From positions 68,390-132,389 of the forward strand of contig JACKBM010000010.1 of NCBI GenBank assembly GCA_020634575.1: a stretch of 64,000 bases of DNA, given 5' to 3'. The DNA is from Ardenticatenales bacterium (GTDB lineage: Bacteria > Chloroflexota > Anaerolineae > Promineifilales > Promineifilaceae). A model generated the notes under the pieces. That model was not told the origin of the DNA, did no database searches, and saw only the letters and a list, made by a program, of their open reading frames with translations. The position numbers were made by a program, and so were the translations under genes. Shown one piece after another: positions 48,829-58,557 of this stretch (positions are counted from its first letter, which is position 1; the number at the start of each line of letters is the position of its first letter).

Positions 48829-49536
48829 TCAGGCCGGGCGCTGGCCCACATGGATGGCGATGGTGCCGAACATGAACAGCTTGTAACTCACATTCTGGAA
48901 GCCGGCCGCGCGCATCAATTCCGCCAATTCTTCGGGGGCCTTGAACTGTTGGGTGCTGTCCGGCAGATAAGAGTAAGCTTCGGACTCGCCGGTGAGCAGC
49001 CGACCCAGGAGCGGGATGACATAGTTGAGATGGATGAGGATAAAAGGGCGCAACAAATTGCGTTTTGGCGGGCTTGATTCCAGGATGACGATGCGGCCAC
49101 CCGGCTTCAGCACCCTGCGCTGTTCGGCCAACGCGCCCGGTACATCGATGACATTGCGCATCAGGAAGCCGGAGGTGACGGCATCAAACAACTGGTCGGG
49201 GAAGGGTAGAGCCAGGGTGTCGGAACCGACCCAACGAATGGTTTGCCGGTTGGGAATCCGTTTGCCGGCTTGCATCATCTCAATGGTGAAGTCACCGCCG
49301 ACCGCTTCAATGCCGGGCTGCTGCTTCAACCCTTCCAGGGCGATGTCGCCGGTGCCGGTGGCGATGTCGAGGAGGCGACCGCCGGGCGGGAGCTGGGCTT
49401 GCTGGATGACGTAGCGGCGCCAGCGAATATCCTGGCCGCCAGTCATCACCCGGTTCATCAGGTCATACCGGCCGGCGATACGGGCGAACATGCCCTGGAC
49501 GTAATCCGCCCGTTCTTTGCCTTGCAGATGGGCCAT
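48829..49536 (-). CDS. ubiE: Demethylmenaquinone methyltransferase
   Basis: 235 aa. C-methyltransferase of menaquinone synthesis (MenG/UbiE). FARIAGRYDLMNRVMTGGQD and WRRYVIQQAQ at the start, motif I LLDIATGTGDIALE, VGSDTLALPFPDQLFDAVTS, GFLMRNVIDVPGALAEQRRV and LKPGGRIVILE, all UbiE signatures. The start is 2 nt from the ftsK stop, suggesting co-transcription. It indicates a menaquinone-based respiratory chain. Confidence 0.94.
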   Translation of the reverse strand: MAHLQGKERADYVQGMFARIAGRYDLMNRVMTGGQDIRWRRYVIQQAQLPPGGRLLDIATGTGDIALEGLKQQPGIEAVGGDFTIEMMQAGKRIPNRQTIRWVGSDTLALPFPDQLFDAVTSGFLMRNVIDVPGALAEQRRVLKPGGRIVILESSPPKRNLLRPFILIHLNYVIPLLGRLLTGESEAYSYLPDSTQQFKAPEELAELMRAAGFQNVSYKLFMFGTIAIHVGQRPA

Positions 49537-49538
49537 GT

Positions 49539-52265
49539 TTACTCTTCGGGGGTCAGATCCAGCACATCGCGCGCTTTGCTGGTGCCGGTGGGCGGGCCGA
49601 TGATCCCTTTCTCTTCCATGTAATCAATAATGCGAGCCGCGCGCGTGTAACCGATGCGGAAGCGGCGCTGCAGCAACGAGGTTGAGGCCTTATTCATTTC
49701 CCGTACCGCCGTGATCGCCTCTTCAAGGAGATCGTCGTCAAATTCCTCCTCCTGCTCCCGTTCGACCAGATCTTCCCAGAGGGGCGGCTGTTCGATTGTG
49801 GTTGCGGTGGTGACGGGCGGTGGGGCAGCAGGTGCCGCTACAGGGGCGAACTCGGGGGGCACCTCTACAATATCGGGCGCCAGGATCTCTTCTGCCTCGT
49901 CAGACTCTTCAATCTCGGCGGCGGGTTCTGGCGCTGCTGGCGGTGGGGGCGGCGTGGACACGCGGCGCGAGGGCGGCGCGGCTTCATATTCCCCTTCCGG
50001 CAGCGTGACGGAACGCTCTTCGATCAGCGAGCGCGCCTGGGCGTCTTCAGCGGTAATGAGGTTATAGCGGCGGGCTGTCTTCCAATAATCAATCAGCCGA
50101 TCCAGCTCATCTTCGCTAACATAACAGCCCTGCAGGCGAACAGGTGCGGCCGCATCCGGACTCTGAAATAGCATGTCACCCTTACCCAGCAGCCGCTCCG
50201 CCCCAGTCGAGTCCAGGATGACGCGACTGTCCGTGCTGGAGGCAACGGCAAAGGCGATGCGCGCCGGGAAGTTCGCTTTGATGAGGCCGGTCACAACATC
50301 GACCGAGGGACGCTGGGTGGCGATGATCATATGCATGCCGGTCGCCCGGGCCATCTGCGCCAGCCGGCTGATGCCCCGTTCCGTCTCTTCCGGCGATAAC
50401 ATCATCAGGTCCGCCAGCTCGTCGATCACAATGACGATATAGGGCAGCTTGTTGCGCTTCTTGCGCCCCATCTTCTTGTTGTATTCGACGATGTTGCGCG
50501 CGCCGATCTCGGCAAACCGCTTGTAACGGTTTTCCATCTCCCGAATCGCCCATTGCAGCACGCCGATAACCCGGTCCATCTCCACCACGACTGGCGCAAC
50601 CAGGTGGGGGATGCCGTTATAGCCGGTCAGCTCGACCCGTTTCGGGTCAACCATGACAAATTTGAGCTCTTCTGGCGTATTTTCCAGCAGCAGACAGGCA
50701 ATGATGGCGTTGACGCAGACCGACTTACCGGAACCGGTTGTACCGGCGACCAGCAGGTGCGGCATCTTGGATAGGTCGGTGCAAACCGGTTGCCCCGCCA
50801 CATTCTGCCCCAGGCCAATGCGGACCGGGGATTTGATCTTCTGGTAGTCGCCTGACTCCATCAGGTCGCGCAGCGAAACGAGGGCCGTGGCGGTATTGGG
50901 CACTTCGATGCCGACGTAGCCCTTGCCGGGGACAGGCGCCTGCACACGCACACTGTGGGCGGCCAGCGCCAGCGCCAGGTCATCCGCCAGGCTGGCGATT
51001 TTGCCGACCTTGACCTTGGTCCGTTTGCCGCCGCGCATCTCCAGGAATTGCGGCTCGACGCCGAACTGGGTGACGGTGGGACCCTGGTTGATGTCCACGA
51101 CAATAGCCGGGGCGCCAAAGCTTTCTAGCGTATGTTCGATGACCTCGACCTGCTCACGGATGCTGTCGTTGCTGATCTCCTGGTCAGAGCCTGACTCCAG
51201 GACTTCGGCCAGGACAGGGAGCTGCCAGTTGGGTTCCCGTTGCAGCTGACCTTCTGGCTCATCCAGGTCGGTTGGGGGCGTGGCGGCGATTTCCGGCTCG
51301 GCCGGTTGGGCGGCGGTATTGCGCCGCCCCCGGCTGCCATTGCGCGTTGCTGCCGCCGCTGGCGCCGCTGTTTCGGCCGCTGGCGGTTCCTGGTCAACTT
51401 CGAAGGGGATGTCGTCATCAGGCGGCGGTGGGGGTTCATTGCGGGGGAGGTCACGAACCGGCCGGTTTGGCCGCACCGGCTCCCGCCGCGCATTCCCCAG
51501 CGGCAACGGCCGCTGCTCGGGTACAGCTTCGCGGACCGGTCGCTCCCTAAGACCCTGCCAGGCCGCTGTAATAAAGGCGCCAAAATCGGTGCGACTGACG
51601 CCGCTAACCAGAATGGCGCCCAGCAAGCCGAGAATCAACAAAATGAAGACGGTGCCAATCGTGTCAAAGGCCTGTACAGATAGGCCGGCGAGCACACCGC
51701 CCAGATAACCACCGCCCTGTTGATTGCGGGCCACAGCCATGTAATCCAGGACACCTTCACTCTGATTGACCACAATCAAGGAGGCAAAGGTGCTGAAGAC
51801 CAGGAAGAGCAGCACCGCGCCTGTGACACGCCAGCCACTGAATCGAGGCGGCTGGTCCATCCCCCACAGCACCAGGTAGATGCCGGTGCCCGCCATAAAT
51901 AGCGGTACCAGGATGCCGCCCCAGCCAAACAACGTGCGCAGCCAGCGCTCCAGCGTCATGGGCAGTATGCCCCTGTTGGGCGAGATCAGGCTCAGCACCA
52001 AAATCCCGGTTGTAAATATCAGGATGATGCCAACAACCAGGGCTTTCTGCTGCAAATCGAGGGAGAAATTAAATTTCGGCAGCAGGTTTCGTTTGGGGCG
52101 GCGAGTACTGCTGTTACTTCGTTTGCTGCTGGTCCGCTTGCTGCTGCTGGTCCGCCGTGAAGCGGAGCTGCTCCGGCCCGAGGTTCCGCCGCGGGTTGCC
52201 TGCACCTTCTTGGTCGTATTTTTTTTGCTGGTGGTACGACGCCCGTCTGGAGATTTCCGTGTCAT
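49539..52265 (-). CDS. ftsK: FtsK/SpoIIIE-family DNA translocase
   Basis: 908 aa from ATG at 52265. A Lys/Ser/Arg-rich N-terminus, four membrane helices (about 75-100, 118-138, 155-175, 200-228), a variable linker (about 245-360), the motor domain with Walker A LLVAGTTGSGKSVCVNAIIA and Walker B YIVIVIDELADLMM, a long Pro/Glu-rich linker, and the gamma winged-helix domain (LLQRRFRIGYTRAARIIDYM) that reads chromosome-orienting sequences. The linker before gamma is unusually long and acidic. A TATAAT on the minus strand (52287-52282) overlaps the upstream ATG at 52283, which favours the internal start and a very short leader. Confidence 0.95.
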   Translation of the reverse strand: MTRKSPDGRRTTSKKNTTKKVQATRGGTSGRSSSASRRTSSSKRTSSKRSNSSTRRPKRNLLPKFNFSLDLQQKALVVGIILIFTTGILVLSLISPNRGILPMTLERWLRTLFGWGGILVPLFMAGTGIYLVLWGMDQPPRFSGWRVTGAVLLFLVFSTFASLIVVNQSEGVLDYMAVARNQQGGGYLGGVLAGLSVQAFDTIGTVFILLILGLLGAILVSGVSRTDFGAFITAAWQGLRERPVREAVPEQRPLPLGNARREPVRPNRPVRDLPRNEPPPPPDDDIPFEVDQEPPAAETAAPAAAATRNGSRGRRNTAAQPAEPEIAATPPTDLDEPEGQLQREPNWQLPVLAEVLESGSDQEISNDSIREQVEVIEHTLESFGAPAIVVDINQGPTVTQFGVEPQFLEMRGGKRTKVKVGKIASLADDLALALAAHSVRVQAPVPGKGYVGIEVPNTATALVSLRDLMESGDYQKIKSPVRIGLGQNVAGQPVCTDLSKMPHLLVAGTTGSGKSVCVNAIIACLLLENTPEELKFVMVDPKRVELTGYNGIPHLVAPVVVEMDRVIGVLQWAIREMENRYKRFAEIGARNIVEYNKKMGRKKRNKLPYIVIVIDELADLMMLSPEETERGISRLAQMARATGMHMIIATQRPSVDVVTGLIKANFPARIAFAVASSTDSRVILDSTGAERLLGKGDMLFQSPDAAAPVRLQGCYVSEDELDRLIDYWKTARRYNLITAEDAQARSLIEERSVTLPEGEYEAAPPSRRVSTPPPPPAAPEPAAEIEESDEAEEILAPDIVEVPPEFAPVAAPAAPPPVTTATTIEQPPLWEDLVEREQEEEFDDDLLEEAITAVREMNKASTSLLQRRFRIGYTRAARIIDYMEEKGIIGPPTGTSKARDVLDLTPEE

Positions 52266-52356
52266 AAGCTTACTCGGCAGCATTATAACATGGCGCGGAC
52301 CATATCACTATACATAATCGCCGAAAATTCACGTAATTAATGATACCTGACTGAGC

Positions 52357-52385
52357 TTGATAGATTAATGAAAAATGAGTAGAAT
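52357..52385 (+). promoter_or_regulatory. Sigma-70-type promoter for the secreted protein gene
   Basis: TTGATA (52357-52362), 17-bp spacer, TAGAAT (52380-52385), about 55 nt upstream of ATG 52440. Well spaced and correctly oriented. Confidence 0.65.
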
Positions 52386-52439
52386 CTCAGCTAGCTTTTT
52401 AGAGGAACCATAAAAGGACAGAAATCAGGAGCTATGCAG

Positions 52440-53372
52440 ATGAGAAAATCACGTTCATTGTTTATTTCGTTACTGATCGTGGCCATTATGATGGCGACGG
52501 CAGTAACTGTCATGGCCCAGGATCGGGATGATGCGCCGACAGTCGTTGGGTCTTCGGTACCCGAAAAGGGGCCCTCGCTTCCACTTACGCCATTGGGCAT
52601 TGATGCGCTGCTTTACGACAATGGTTCGCTCATCAACAGCGCCGGTACCGGCGTTGGTGGGGCGGATGAAAGCGTCTTGCAAACGACCTCCCTGGGGTTG
52701 AACACGCTTGGCTTCGGGCACCAGGCTCTAAATGGCAACCGTGTTGCTGATGATTTTACGGTATCTCATGCCGGCGGTTGGGATGTCTCCACGATCACCT
52801 TCTATGCCTACCAGACGGGTAGCACCACGACCTCGACGATGACCGGTGCAAACCTGCGCATCTGGGATGGTGTGCCGGCTGCGGTTGGCAGCAATGTAAT
52901 CTGGGGTGATACCTCCACCAACGTCATGACGTCGACAACCTGGTCCAACATTTACCGGGTCACTGAGACAACAACTGGTAGCAACGTTGATCGTCCCATC
53001 ATGATGGTTGTGATTGAGGTGAATCAGCAGCTGCCGGCCGGTACCTACTGGCTGGATTGGCAGGTTGATGGCTCGTTGGGCTCCGGCCCCTGGGCGCCGC
53101 CAGTCACCATCAATGGTCAGGCTTCTACTGGTAACGGCCTGCAATCCCTGGATGACGGTGCTACCTTTGCCGCGGCGCTGGATACCGGTACGGGCACGCC
53201 GCAGCAAGGCTTCCCCTTCCTTATTGAAGGCCAGCTGACCGCTCCGACCGATGTTTCCTTCTCCAGCTTCTCCGGCGATGCTGCGGGCAGCAGCCTGCCG
53301 CTGGTCGTTGGCCTGGTTGTCCTGACTATCCTGGCCGGGGCGATTGTCCTGCGCCGCCAGGTGGCCCACTAA
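52440..53372 (+). CDS. Secreted, C-terminally membrane-anchored protein
   Basis: 310 aa from ATG 52440 (AGGAG 9 nt upstream; the ATG at 52434 is too close to it). N-terminal signal peptide LFISLLIVAIMMATAVTVMA. The body is rich in Thr/Ser/Gly and beta strands, with YDNGSLINSAGTGVGGADES and FTVSHAGGWDVSTITFYAYQ, like exported proteins with a jelly-roll fold. The C-terminus is a hydrophobic helix LPLVVGLVVLTILAGAIVL followed by RRQVAH, the layout of a cell-surface sorting or anchoring tail. Function unknown. The gene has its own promoter and terminators and is probably well expressed. Confidence 0.75.
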   Translation: MRKSRSLFISLLIVAIMMATAVTVMAQDRDDAPTVVGSSVPEKGPSLPLTPLGIDALLYDNGSLINSAGTGVGGADESVLQTTSLGLNTLGFGHQALNGNRVADDFTVSHAGGWDVSTITFYAYQTGSTTTSTMTGANLRIWDGVPAAVGSNVIWGDTSTNVMTSTTWSNIYRVTETTTGSNVDRPIMMVVIEVNQQLPAGTYWLDWQVDGSLGSGPWAPPVTINGQASTGNGLQSLDDGATFAAALDTGTGTPQQGFPFLIEGQLTAPTDVSFSSFSGDAAGSSLPLVVGLVVLTILAGAIVLRRQVAH

Positions 53373-53403
53373 AGCGCCATCGGTTACGATTAAATAAATG
53401 AGA

Positions 53404-53435
53404 AGAGCCGCTCCGAATGGGGCGGCTCTTTTTCT
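53404..53435 (+). terminator. Factor-independent terminator
   Basis: AGAGCCGC (53404-53411) pairs with GCGGCTCT (53422-53429), followed by a T run. It ends the secreted-protein gene. Confidence 0.85.
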
Positions 53436-53452
53436 TTGTCTAAATGAAAGCA

Positions 53453-53481
53453 AAAAGGGGCGCTGTGAGGGCGCCCCTTTT
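53453..53481. terminator. Bidirectional terminator
   Basis: AAAAGGGGCGC (53453-53463) pairs with GCGCCCCTTTT (53471-53481). The A run on one side and T run on the other allow termination of both the plus-strand gene and the small minus-strand gene at 53500. Confidence 0.85.
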
Positions 53482-53499
53482 ACTCATCCAGTTCTGGCT

Positions 53500-53694
53500 T
53501 TAGCCCTTCTTCAGGACTGGCAGACCATTGCGGCTTTCGGAGACGACGTAGCCGGCCGGAACCGCGTCCATCGCGCCATCCTTAACTTCCTTGGCGAAGA
53601 AGTAGAGCATCTGCTTCGTACCATTGCGCAGCGTGGTCTCACGACCGTGCAGGAAGTAGGTCTTGCCTTTTGAATTAGTGTGTGAATAAGCCAT
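53500..53694 (-). CDS. Small conserved protein (MAYSHTNSKG family)
   Basis: 64 aa from ATG at 53694, with GGAGG seven nt upstream; the longer open frame is not used. MAYSHTNSKGKTYFLHGRET, a central YFFAKEVKDGAMDAVPAGYV, then NGLPVLKKG. Short proteins with this start and end are widespread in bacteria and lack a known function; the fold is probably a small beta sheet. A TATAAT on the minus strand (53773-53768) may be its -10 element. Confidence 0.85.
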   Translation of the reverse strand: MAYSHTNSKGKTYFLHGRETTLRNGTKQMLYFFAKEVKDGAMDAVPAGYVVSESRNGLPVLKKG

Positions 53695-53979
53695 TAGAAC
53701 CTCCGTATGTGTTGGGTTTCCACAAAACTCTGCCCCCAACGACTCATGTTGAGCTGTTTCGGGCTGCATTATACCGAAAGCTTTACCTCCTGAACGAAAA
53801 GCAAAGCACATTTCCGGTAAAATTCATTTATAAACGGCACTTTTTGTCTATTATGCCACGTTTTGTTGCTAGCTTAAGAAAAAGATCGTGAATTTTTCTC
53901 TTAACTCTCATCAACTGATGTCATAATACAACAAAACAAATCTATCGTAAAGCCCCTGTAAACAAATGAATAGAGCCTC
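53695..53979. other. AT-rich intergenic region
   Basis: No gene seen. It holds the likely minus-strand -10 box (53768-53773) for the small protein and unusually AT-rich DNA between about 53790 and 53960, with no repeat family member. Confidence 0.5.
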
Positions 53980-54008
53980 TTGTGTCCGTTTGCGCGATCT
54001 GCTACTAT
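53980..54008 (+). promoter_or_regulatory. Sigma-70-type promoter for typA
   Basis: TTGTGT (53980-53985), 17-bp spacer, TACTAT (54003-54008), 65 nt upstream of the typA start. Confidence 0.6.
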
Positions 54009-54028
54009 ACGGGTCGATCTTTTAGCGG

Positions 54029-54060
54029 AAGACCTCGACCGGCCGGTTGAGGTCTTTTTA
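54029..54060 (+). terminator. Terminator-like hairpin in the typA leader
   Basis: AAGACCTCGACCGG pairs with CCGGTTGAGGTCTT (one G-T pair), followed by TTTTA. It lies between the promoter and the typA ATG at 54073, so it should attenuate rather than end transcription. Its centre is an ACCGGCCGGT decamer. Confidence 0.65.
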
Positions 54061-54072
54061 TGTGAGTAACAG

Positions 54073-55926
54073 ATGACAACGAAACGAACTGACCTGCGGA
54101 ATATCGCCATTATCGCCCATGTTGACCACGGCAAAACCACCCTGGTCGATGGCTTGCTGCGCCAGGCCCAGGTTTTCCGCAGCAACCAGCAGGTGGCCGA
54201 GCGCGTCATGGATTCCAATGACCTGGAGCGTGAACGCGGCATCACTATCCTGGCCAAGAATACCGCCATCACCATCCCTGACCCGGATACGGGCCAGCTG
54301 GTCAAGATTAATATTGTAGACACCCCGGGCCATGCTGACTTTGGCGGTGAGGTGGAGCGCGTTCTCAACATGGTTGATGGTGTGCTCCTGCTGGTCGATG
54401 CCGCCGAAGGGCCAATGCCGCAGACCCGCTTTGTGCTCAAGAAAGCGCTCGAGCGTGGCCATCGCGTGATTGTTGTCATTAACAAGGTCGATCGCCGTGA
54501 TGCTGACGTGGATCGTGTCCTTGATGAGACCTTTGATCTCTTCATTGAACTGGGCGCGACTGACGAGCAGGCTGAATTCCCGGTTGTCTATTCCATTGCC
54601 ACCAGTGGCCAATCCGGCCTGGATGCGTCGCTGACGGCTGATCTCCAGCCATTGTTCCAGACCATTCTGCGCGAGATCCCCTGTCCGGTTGTGGAGATGG
54701 AGGCGCCGCTGCAAATCCTGGTCACCAACCTGTTCTATGACAACTATCAGGGCCTTAATGCGATTGGCCGTATCCACGCCGGCGAGATCCGTCTGGGGCA
54801 ACAGCTGGCCCGGATCAAGCTGGATGGTTCGATTGTGGCTGCCGAGGCGCGCTACCTGTATCAGTTTGATGGCCTGGCCCGCACCGATGTGGAAGGCGCC
54901 ACCGCTGGCGACATAGTCGCTATTGCGGGTCTGGATGAGATCAACATTGGCGAGACCCTGGCGGACCCGGAAAGCCCGGTGGCCTTGCCGGCTATCATCG
55001 TGGAAGCGCCCACTGTGCGGATGAGCTTTGGCGTCAACACCTCTCCCTTTGCCGGCACCGAAGGGCGCTGGGGCACCTCGCGCCGCCTGCGGGAACGGCT
55101 GTTCAGCGAGCTCAAAAACAATGTGGCTTTGCGTGTGGAAGAGACCAGCAGCCCGGATACCTTCACCGTTTCCGGCCGGGGTGAGCTGCACCTCGCTATC
55201 CTGATTGAGACGATGCGCCGGGAAGGGTATGAGTTCCAGGTGTCGCGCCCGGAGGTGATTGTCCTGGACGGGCCGGATGGTGAAAAATTGGAACCTTACG
55301 AGGATGTCCATATCGAGACCTCGCCGGATACCGTGGGGACGGTCGTGGAAATGATGGGCAAGCGCAAGGGTGAGCTGCAAAACATGCGTGACAGCAGCAG
55401 TGGTTCCGTACACCTGAACTACATTGTGCCGACGCGTGGTCTGCTGGGTTTCCGCCACCAATTCCTGACGGCCACCAAGGGGCAGGGGGTTCTCAACACC
55501 ATTTTCCATGGCCACGGCCCCCTCTCCGGGGTCATCCCCAGCCGCTCGCGTGGTTCGCTGGTTGCCTTTGAAGGCGGCACAACCAATACCTATGGCATCA
55601 AGAATGCGGAAGATCGGGGCATCATGTTTATCGGCCCCGGAATTGAGGTTTACGCTGGTATGGTTGTTGGTGAGCACCAGCGGCCGGGCGACCTGGACGT
55701 CAATATCTGCAAGAAGAAGCAGCTCACCAATATGCGTAACGCCATCCGCGACATTGAAGTGCGGGTGACGCCGGCGCGCCAGATGAGCCTGGATGAGTCG
55801 ATCGAGTATCTGGCGGATGATGAACTGCTGGAAGTGACCCCGGAAAACCTGCGTATTCGCAAGCGGATCCTGGACAAGACCACCCGCGAAAAGATCGCCA
55901 AACGCGCCCGCGCCGAGCTGGCCTAG
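54073..55926 (+). CDS. typA: Ribosome-associated GTPase TypA/BipA
   Basis: 617 aa translational GTPase that binds the 70S ribosome and aids large-subunit assembly, especially under cold or stress. G1 [15 protein letters not shown], switch [13 protein letters not shown]3 [14 protein letters not shown]4 VINKVDR; domain [24 protein letters not shown]-terminal domain with [20 protein letters not shown] and [18 protein letters not shown]. Complete and typical. The leader carries a terminator-like hairpin that could make expression conditional. Confidence 0.97.
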   Translation: MTTKRTDLRNIAIIAHVDHGKTTLVDGLLRQAQVFRSNQQVAERVMDSNDLERERGITILAKNTAITIPDPDTGQLVKINIVDTPGHADFGGEVERVLNMVDGVLLLVDAAEGPMPQTRFVLKKALERGHRVIVVINKVDRRDADVDRVLDETFDLFIELGATDEQAEFPVVYSIATSGQSGLDASLTADLQPLFQTILREIPCPVVEMEAPLQILVTNLFYDNYQGLNAIGRIHAGEIRLGQQLARIKLDGSIVAAEARYLYQFDGLARTDVEGATAGDIVAIAGLDEINIGETLADPESPVALPAIIVEAPTVRMSFGVNTSPFAGTEGRWGTSRRLRERLFSELKNNVALRVEETSSPDTFTVSGRGELHLAILIETMRREGYEFQVSRPEVIVLDGPDGEKLEPYEDVHIETSPDTVGTVVEMMGKRKGELQNMRDSSSGSVHLNYIVPTRGLLGFRHQFLTATKGQGVLNTIFHGHGPLSGVIPSRSRGSLVAFEGGTTNTYGIKNAEDRGIMFIGPGIEVYAGMVVGEHQRPGDLDVNICKKKQLTNMRNAIRDIEVRVTPARQMSLDESIEYLADDELLEVTPENLRIRKRILDKTTREKIAKRARAELA

Positions 55927-55952
55927 CGCCCGCCGCCCCCGATGGCAACCAG

Positions 55953-56558
55953 CTATTTCCCCTGATGATACAAAGCGTATAACTTCTCGTATTGCTCCGG
56001 TTGGTCCAGATCCTGGAGAATTGCCTCGTTGTCGACTGGCAGGAGGTGAACGGCGCCTGGGTGGGCCCGGAGCAGTTGGCGGGGGGCGCTACCGGCCGGT
56101 AACGTCAGCAGCTCCGCAAAATGCTCAGCGCCGATCAATACCGGGTTGCCCCGCTGGCCTTCATAAACTGGCGCGATGATGCTGCCTGCGCTGGCATCGT
56201 ACGCGTGGCTGAGAGCGTCCAGGATGGTTGGGGGGATGAAGGGTTGGTCGGCGAGCAGGACGAGGATGGCGCGGGTACCGGCCGGTAACATCCGCACTGC
56301 GACTTGCAACGAAGAGACCATCTCCCCCGCTTCATAATCCGGATTGTGCAGAATGGTGATGTCTAAGCCAGTGGCTGCCGCCGCCACCGCTGTCGCTTCA
56401 TGGCCGGTGACGAGGATGACCTGGTCGGCCTGTGAGGCCAGTGCCTGGCGCAGCGTTGCCGCCACGACGGTGCTGTCACCCCAGGGCAGCAACTGTTTGG
56501 TCTGCCCCATGCGGCGGCCCCGGCCGGCCGCCAGGACGATGGCCACGAGCGGTCCCAT
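55953..56558 (-). CDS. MobA-like nucleotidyltransferase (MocA type)
   Basis: 201 aa from ATG at 56558. IVLAAGRGRRMGQTKQLLPW is the nucleotide-binding start of MocA/MobA-like enzymes, with VLLADQPFIPP for the metal-binding Asp and GQRGNPVLIG further on. MocA attaches CMP to molybdopterin; related proteins act in xanthine-dehydrogenase maturation. Relevant because a molybdenum enzyme is encoded at 60234. It overlaps the ABC-F gene by 1 nt. Confidence 0.88.
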   Translation of the reverse strand: MGPLVAIVLAAGRGRRMGQTKQLLPWGDSTVVAATLRQALASQADQVILVTGHEATAVAAAATGLDITILHNPDYEAGEMVSSLQVAVRMLPAGTRAILVLLADQPFIPPTILDALSHAYDASAGSIIAPVYEGQRGNPVLIGAEHFAELLTLPAGSAPRQLLRAHPGAVHLLPVDNEAILQDLDQPEQYEKLYALYHQGK

Positions 56559-58444
56559 CACTCCCCGATCTCGGCCAGTTCCAGCCAGCGCAGCTCAGCC
56601 AGCTCCAGCTCTTCTTTGAGAGTATCCAGTTGGGCGACTAATTCCTGCAGGCGCTGATAATCCGCGCCGGCATCGTTGATGGCCGCCTCCAGCTCCCCTT
56701 TGCGATCTTCCAGGTTGATGATTTCCAGCTCCAGCGCTTCGTACTCTTTTTGCTCGCGCCAGGTGCGTTTGCGCGTGCGTGGTGGGGCTGCCTGGACCGG
56801 CGCCGGGGCCGCTTTGGGTTTGTTGCGGGCCGCCTGCTGCGCCAGCTGCTCCTCGCGAACCTGCCGGTAGCTGGCGTAGGGCGTTGGGTAGCGGGTGCCC
56901 AGCACACCATCTTCAAAGCTGACCAGGAAATCGACGTTGCGGTCCAGAAAATAGCGGTCGTGGCTGACGACGACCAGGCACCCCTGGAACTGGTCCAGGA
57001 ATTCTTCCAGGACGGCCAGCGTCTGGATGTCGAGGTCATTGGTAGGCTCGTCCAGGAAGAGGACGTTGGGCTGGAGCGCCAGGGTGCGCAGGAGGTAAAG
57101 GCGCCGTTGTTCGCCGCCGCTCAGGCTGCTGACGTAGGCACGCTGTTGCGGCCGGGGGAAGAGGAACCATTCCAGCATCTGGGCCGCTTCGACCCGCTCG
57201 CCGGCATCCGTGTGGATGAGCGGCGCGACCTCTTCGATGGCAGCCAGGACCAGTTTGTCCCGATCCAGGTTACGGCTTAGCTGATCGTAATAGCCGAGGG
57301 TGACGGTGCTGCCCCATTCCACCTGGCCGCTGTCTGGCTGGGTGTGGTTGGCCAGGATGTCCAGGAAGGTGCTTTTGCCGGTCCCGTTCGGGCCGATGAT
57401 GCCGATCCGGTCACCGGGATTAAGGCTGAAATCAACGTTCTCAAAGAGTTGCAGGCCATCATAGCTTTTGCTGAGGTTGGTCGCTTCCAGGACCCGTTTG
57501 CCCAGCCGCCGGCTGGCCAGGGCCATCGCCACGCGCTGGTCACCCCGGTCGTAAGCGATCTTTTGCAGCTCTTCGACGCGTTGCTTGCGCGCTTTTTGTT
57601 TGGTGCTGCGGGCCATCGCCCCACGCCGCAGCCATTCAAGCTCCCGGCGCAACAGGTTTTGCCGCTTCACTTCACCACTGGCCAGCAAATCCCGCCGCCG
57701 CTCACTCTCCTCCAGGTATGCCGCATAGTTGCCGCTGTAGGCGACCAGTTGGCGCCGATCCAGCTCCACGATCCGGTTTACGACGCGGTCCAGGAAGTAG
57801 CGGTCGTGGGTGACCAGCAGCAAGGCGCCAGGCCGTTCACGCAAAAAGCCTTCCAGCCAATCAACTGTGTCGGCGTCGATATGGTTGGTGGGCTCGTCGA
57901 GGATGAGCAAGTCGACTTTGGCCAGCAGGGCATTGGCCAGGGCGACGCGGCGGAGCTGGCCGCCCGAGAGGGTGCCGATGGTGGCGGCGAAATCGGTGAT
58001 GCCGAGTTTGGTCAGGACTGTCTTGGCCACCGCTTCGGCGGCCCAGCCGTTGCCCCGATCCATCGCGCCGCTGACTTCAAGGAAAGCGGTTTGCAGCTCT
58101 GGGTCCGCCGGGTTGGCGGCCAACTGGGCATTCAACTGTTCATAGCGGCGCAGCAGCCGCATGTCCGGGGCATCGCTCTGAAAAATATAGTCGAGAACGG
58201 TCAAATCCTCATCAAGCGCCGGGTTCTGCGGGAGGTACCTGACTGTGACGCCACCCCAGCGCCGGATCTCGCCGCCCAGCGGCGACTCCAGCCCGGCAAT
58301 CAGCCGCAGCAGCGTCGTCTTGCCGCTGCCATTCGGGCCAATGAGTCCAATCCGGTCCCCCTCATTGATCAGCAAATTTGCATCCTCCAGCAGGACGCGT
58401 TCGCTGTATTGGTGGGAGAGGTTGGTGATGGTGATGAGGTTCAT
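56558..58444 (-). CDS. ABC-F family ATPase (Uup-like)
   Basis: 628 aa with two ABC domains and no membrane segment. Walker A GLIGPNGSGKTTLLRLIAGL (first) and IIGPNGTGKSTFLDILAN (second), signatures LSGGQLRRVALANALL and LSGGEQRRLYLLRTLA, and both Walker B motifs LLILDEPTNHID and VLFLDEPTNDLD. Between the domains lies the charged linker typical of ABC-F, and the C-terminus is a coiled coil (about 560-625), as in Uup. ABC-F proteins work on the ribosome or on branched DNA. Uup versus other subfamilies is not certain. Confidence 0.93.
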   Translation of the reverse strand: MNLITITNLSHQYSERVLLEDANLLINEGDRIGLIGPNGSGKTTLLRLIAGLESPLGGEIRRWGGVTVRYLPQNPALDEDLTVLDYIFQSDAPDMRLLRRYEQLNAQLAANPADPELQTAFLEVSGAMDRGNGWAAEAVAKTVLTKLGITDFAATIGTLSGGQLRRVALANALLAKVDLLILDEPTNHIDADTVDWLEGFLRERPGALLLVTHDRYFLDRVVNRIVELDRRQLVAYSGNYAAYLEESERRRDLLASGEVKRQNLLRRELEWLRRGAMARSTKQKARKQRVEELQKIAYDRGDQRVAMALASRRLGKRVLEATNLSKSYDGLQLFENVDFSLNPGDRIGIIGPNGTGKSTFLDILANHTQPDSGQVEWGSTVTLGYYDQLSRNLDRDKLVLAAIEEVAPLIHTDAGERVEAAQMLEWFLFPRPQQRAYVSSLSGGEQRRLYLLRTLALQPNVLFLDEPTNDLDIQTLAVLEEFLDQFQGCLVVVSHDRYFLDRNVDFLVSFEDGVLGTRYPTPYASYRQVREEQLAQQAARNKPKAAPAPVQAAPPRTRKRTWREQKEYEALELEIINLEDRKGELEAAINDAGADYQRLQELVAQLDTLKEELELAELRWLELAEIGE

Positions 58445-58530
58445 ATGGTTTTGGTGGTCGGTACGCTGTGCTTTCAGTCGCTAAAAGGGCCACAGGCCCG
58501 TACCGACCGCTAAAAGTGAGCGAAGCGAAC

Positions 58531-58557
58531 GTGCTGACAGCTAATAACTAACAGCTA
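58531..58557. repeat. AGCTGTTAGC-type repeat
   Basis: GTGCTGACAGCTAATAACTA then ACAGCTA. It contains the stop codon (TAG on the minus strand) of the glutaminyl cyclotransferase gene. Confidence 0.65.
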
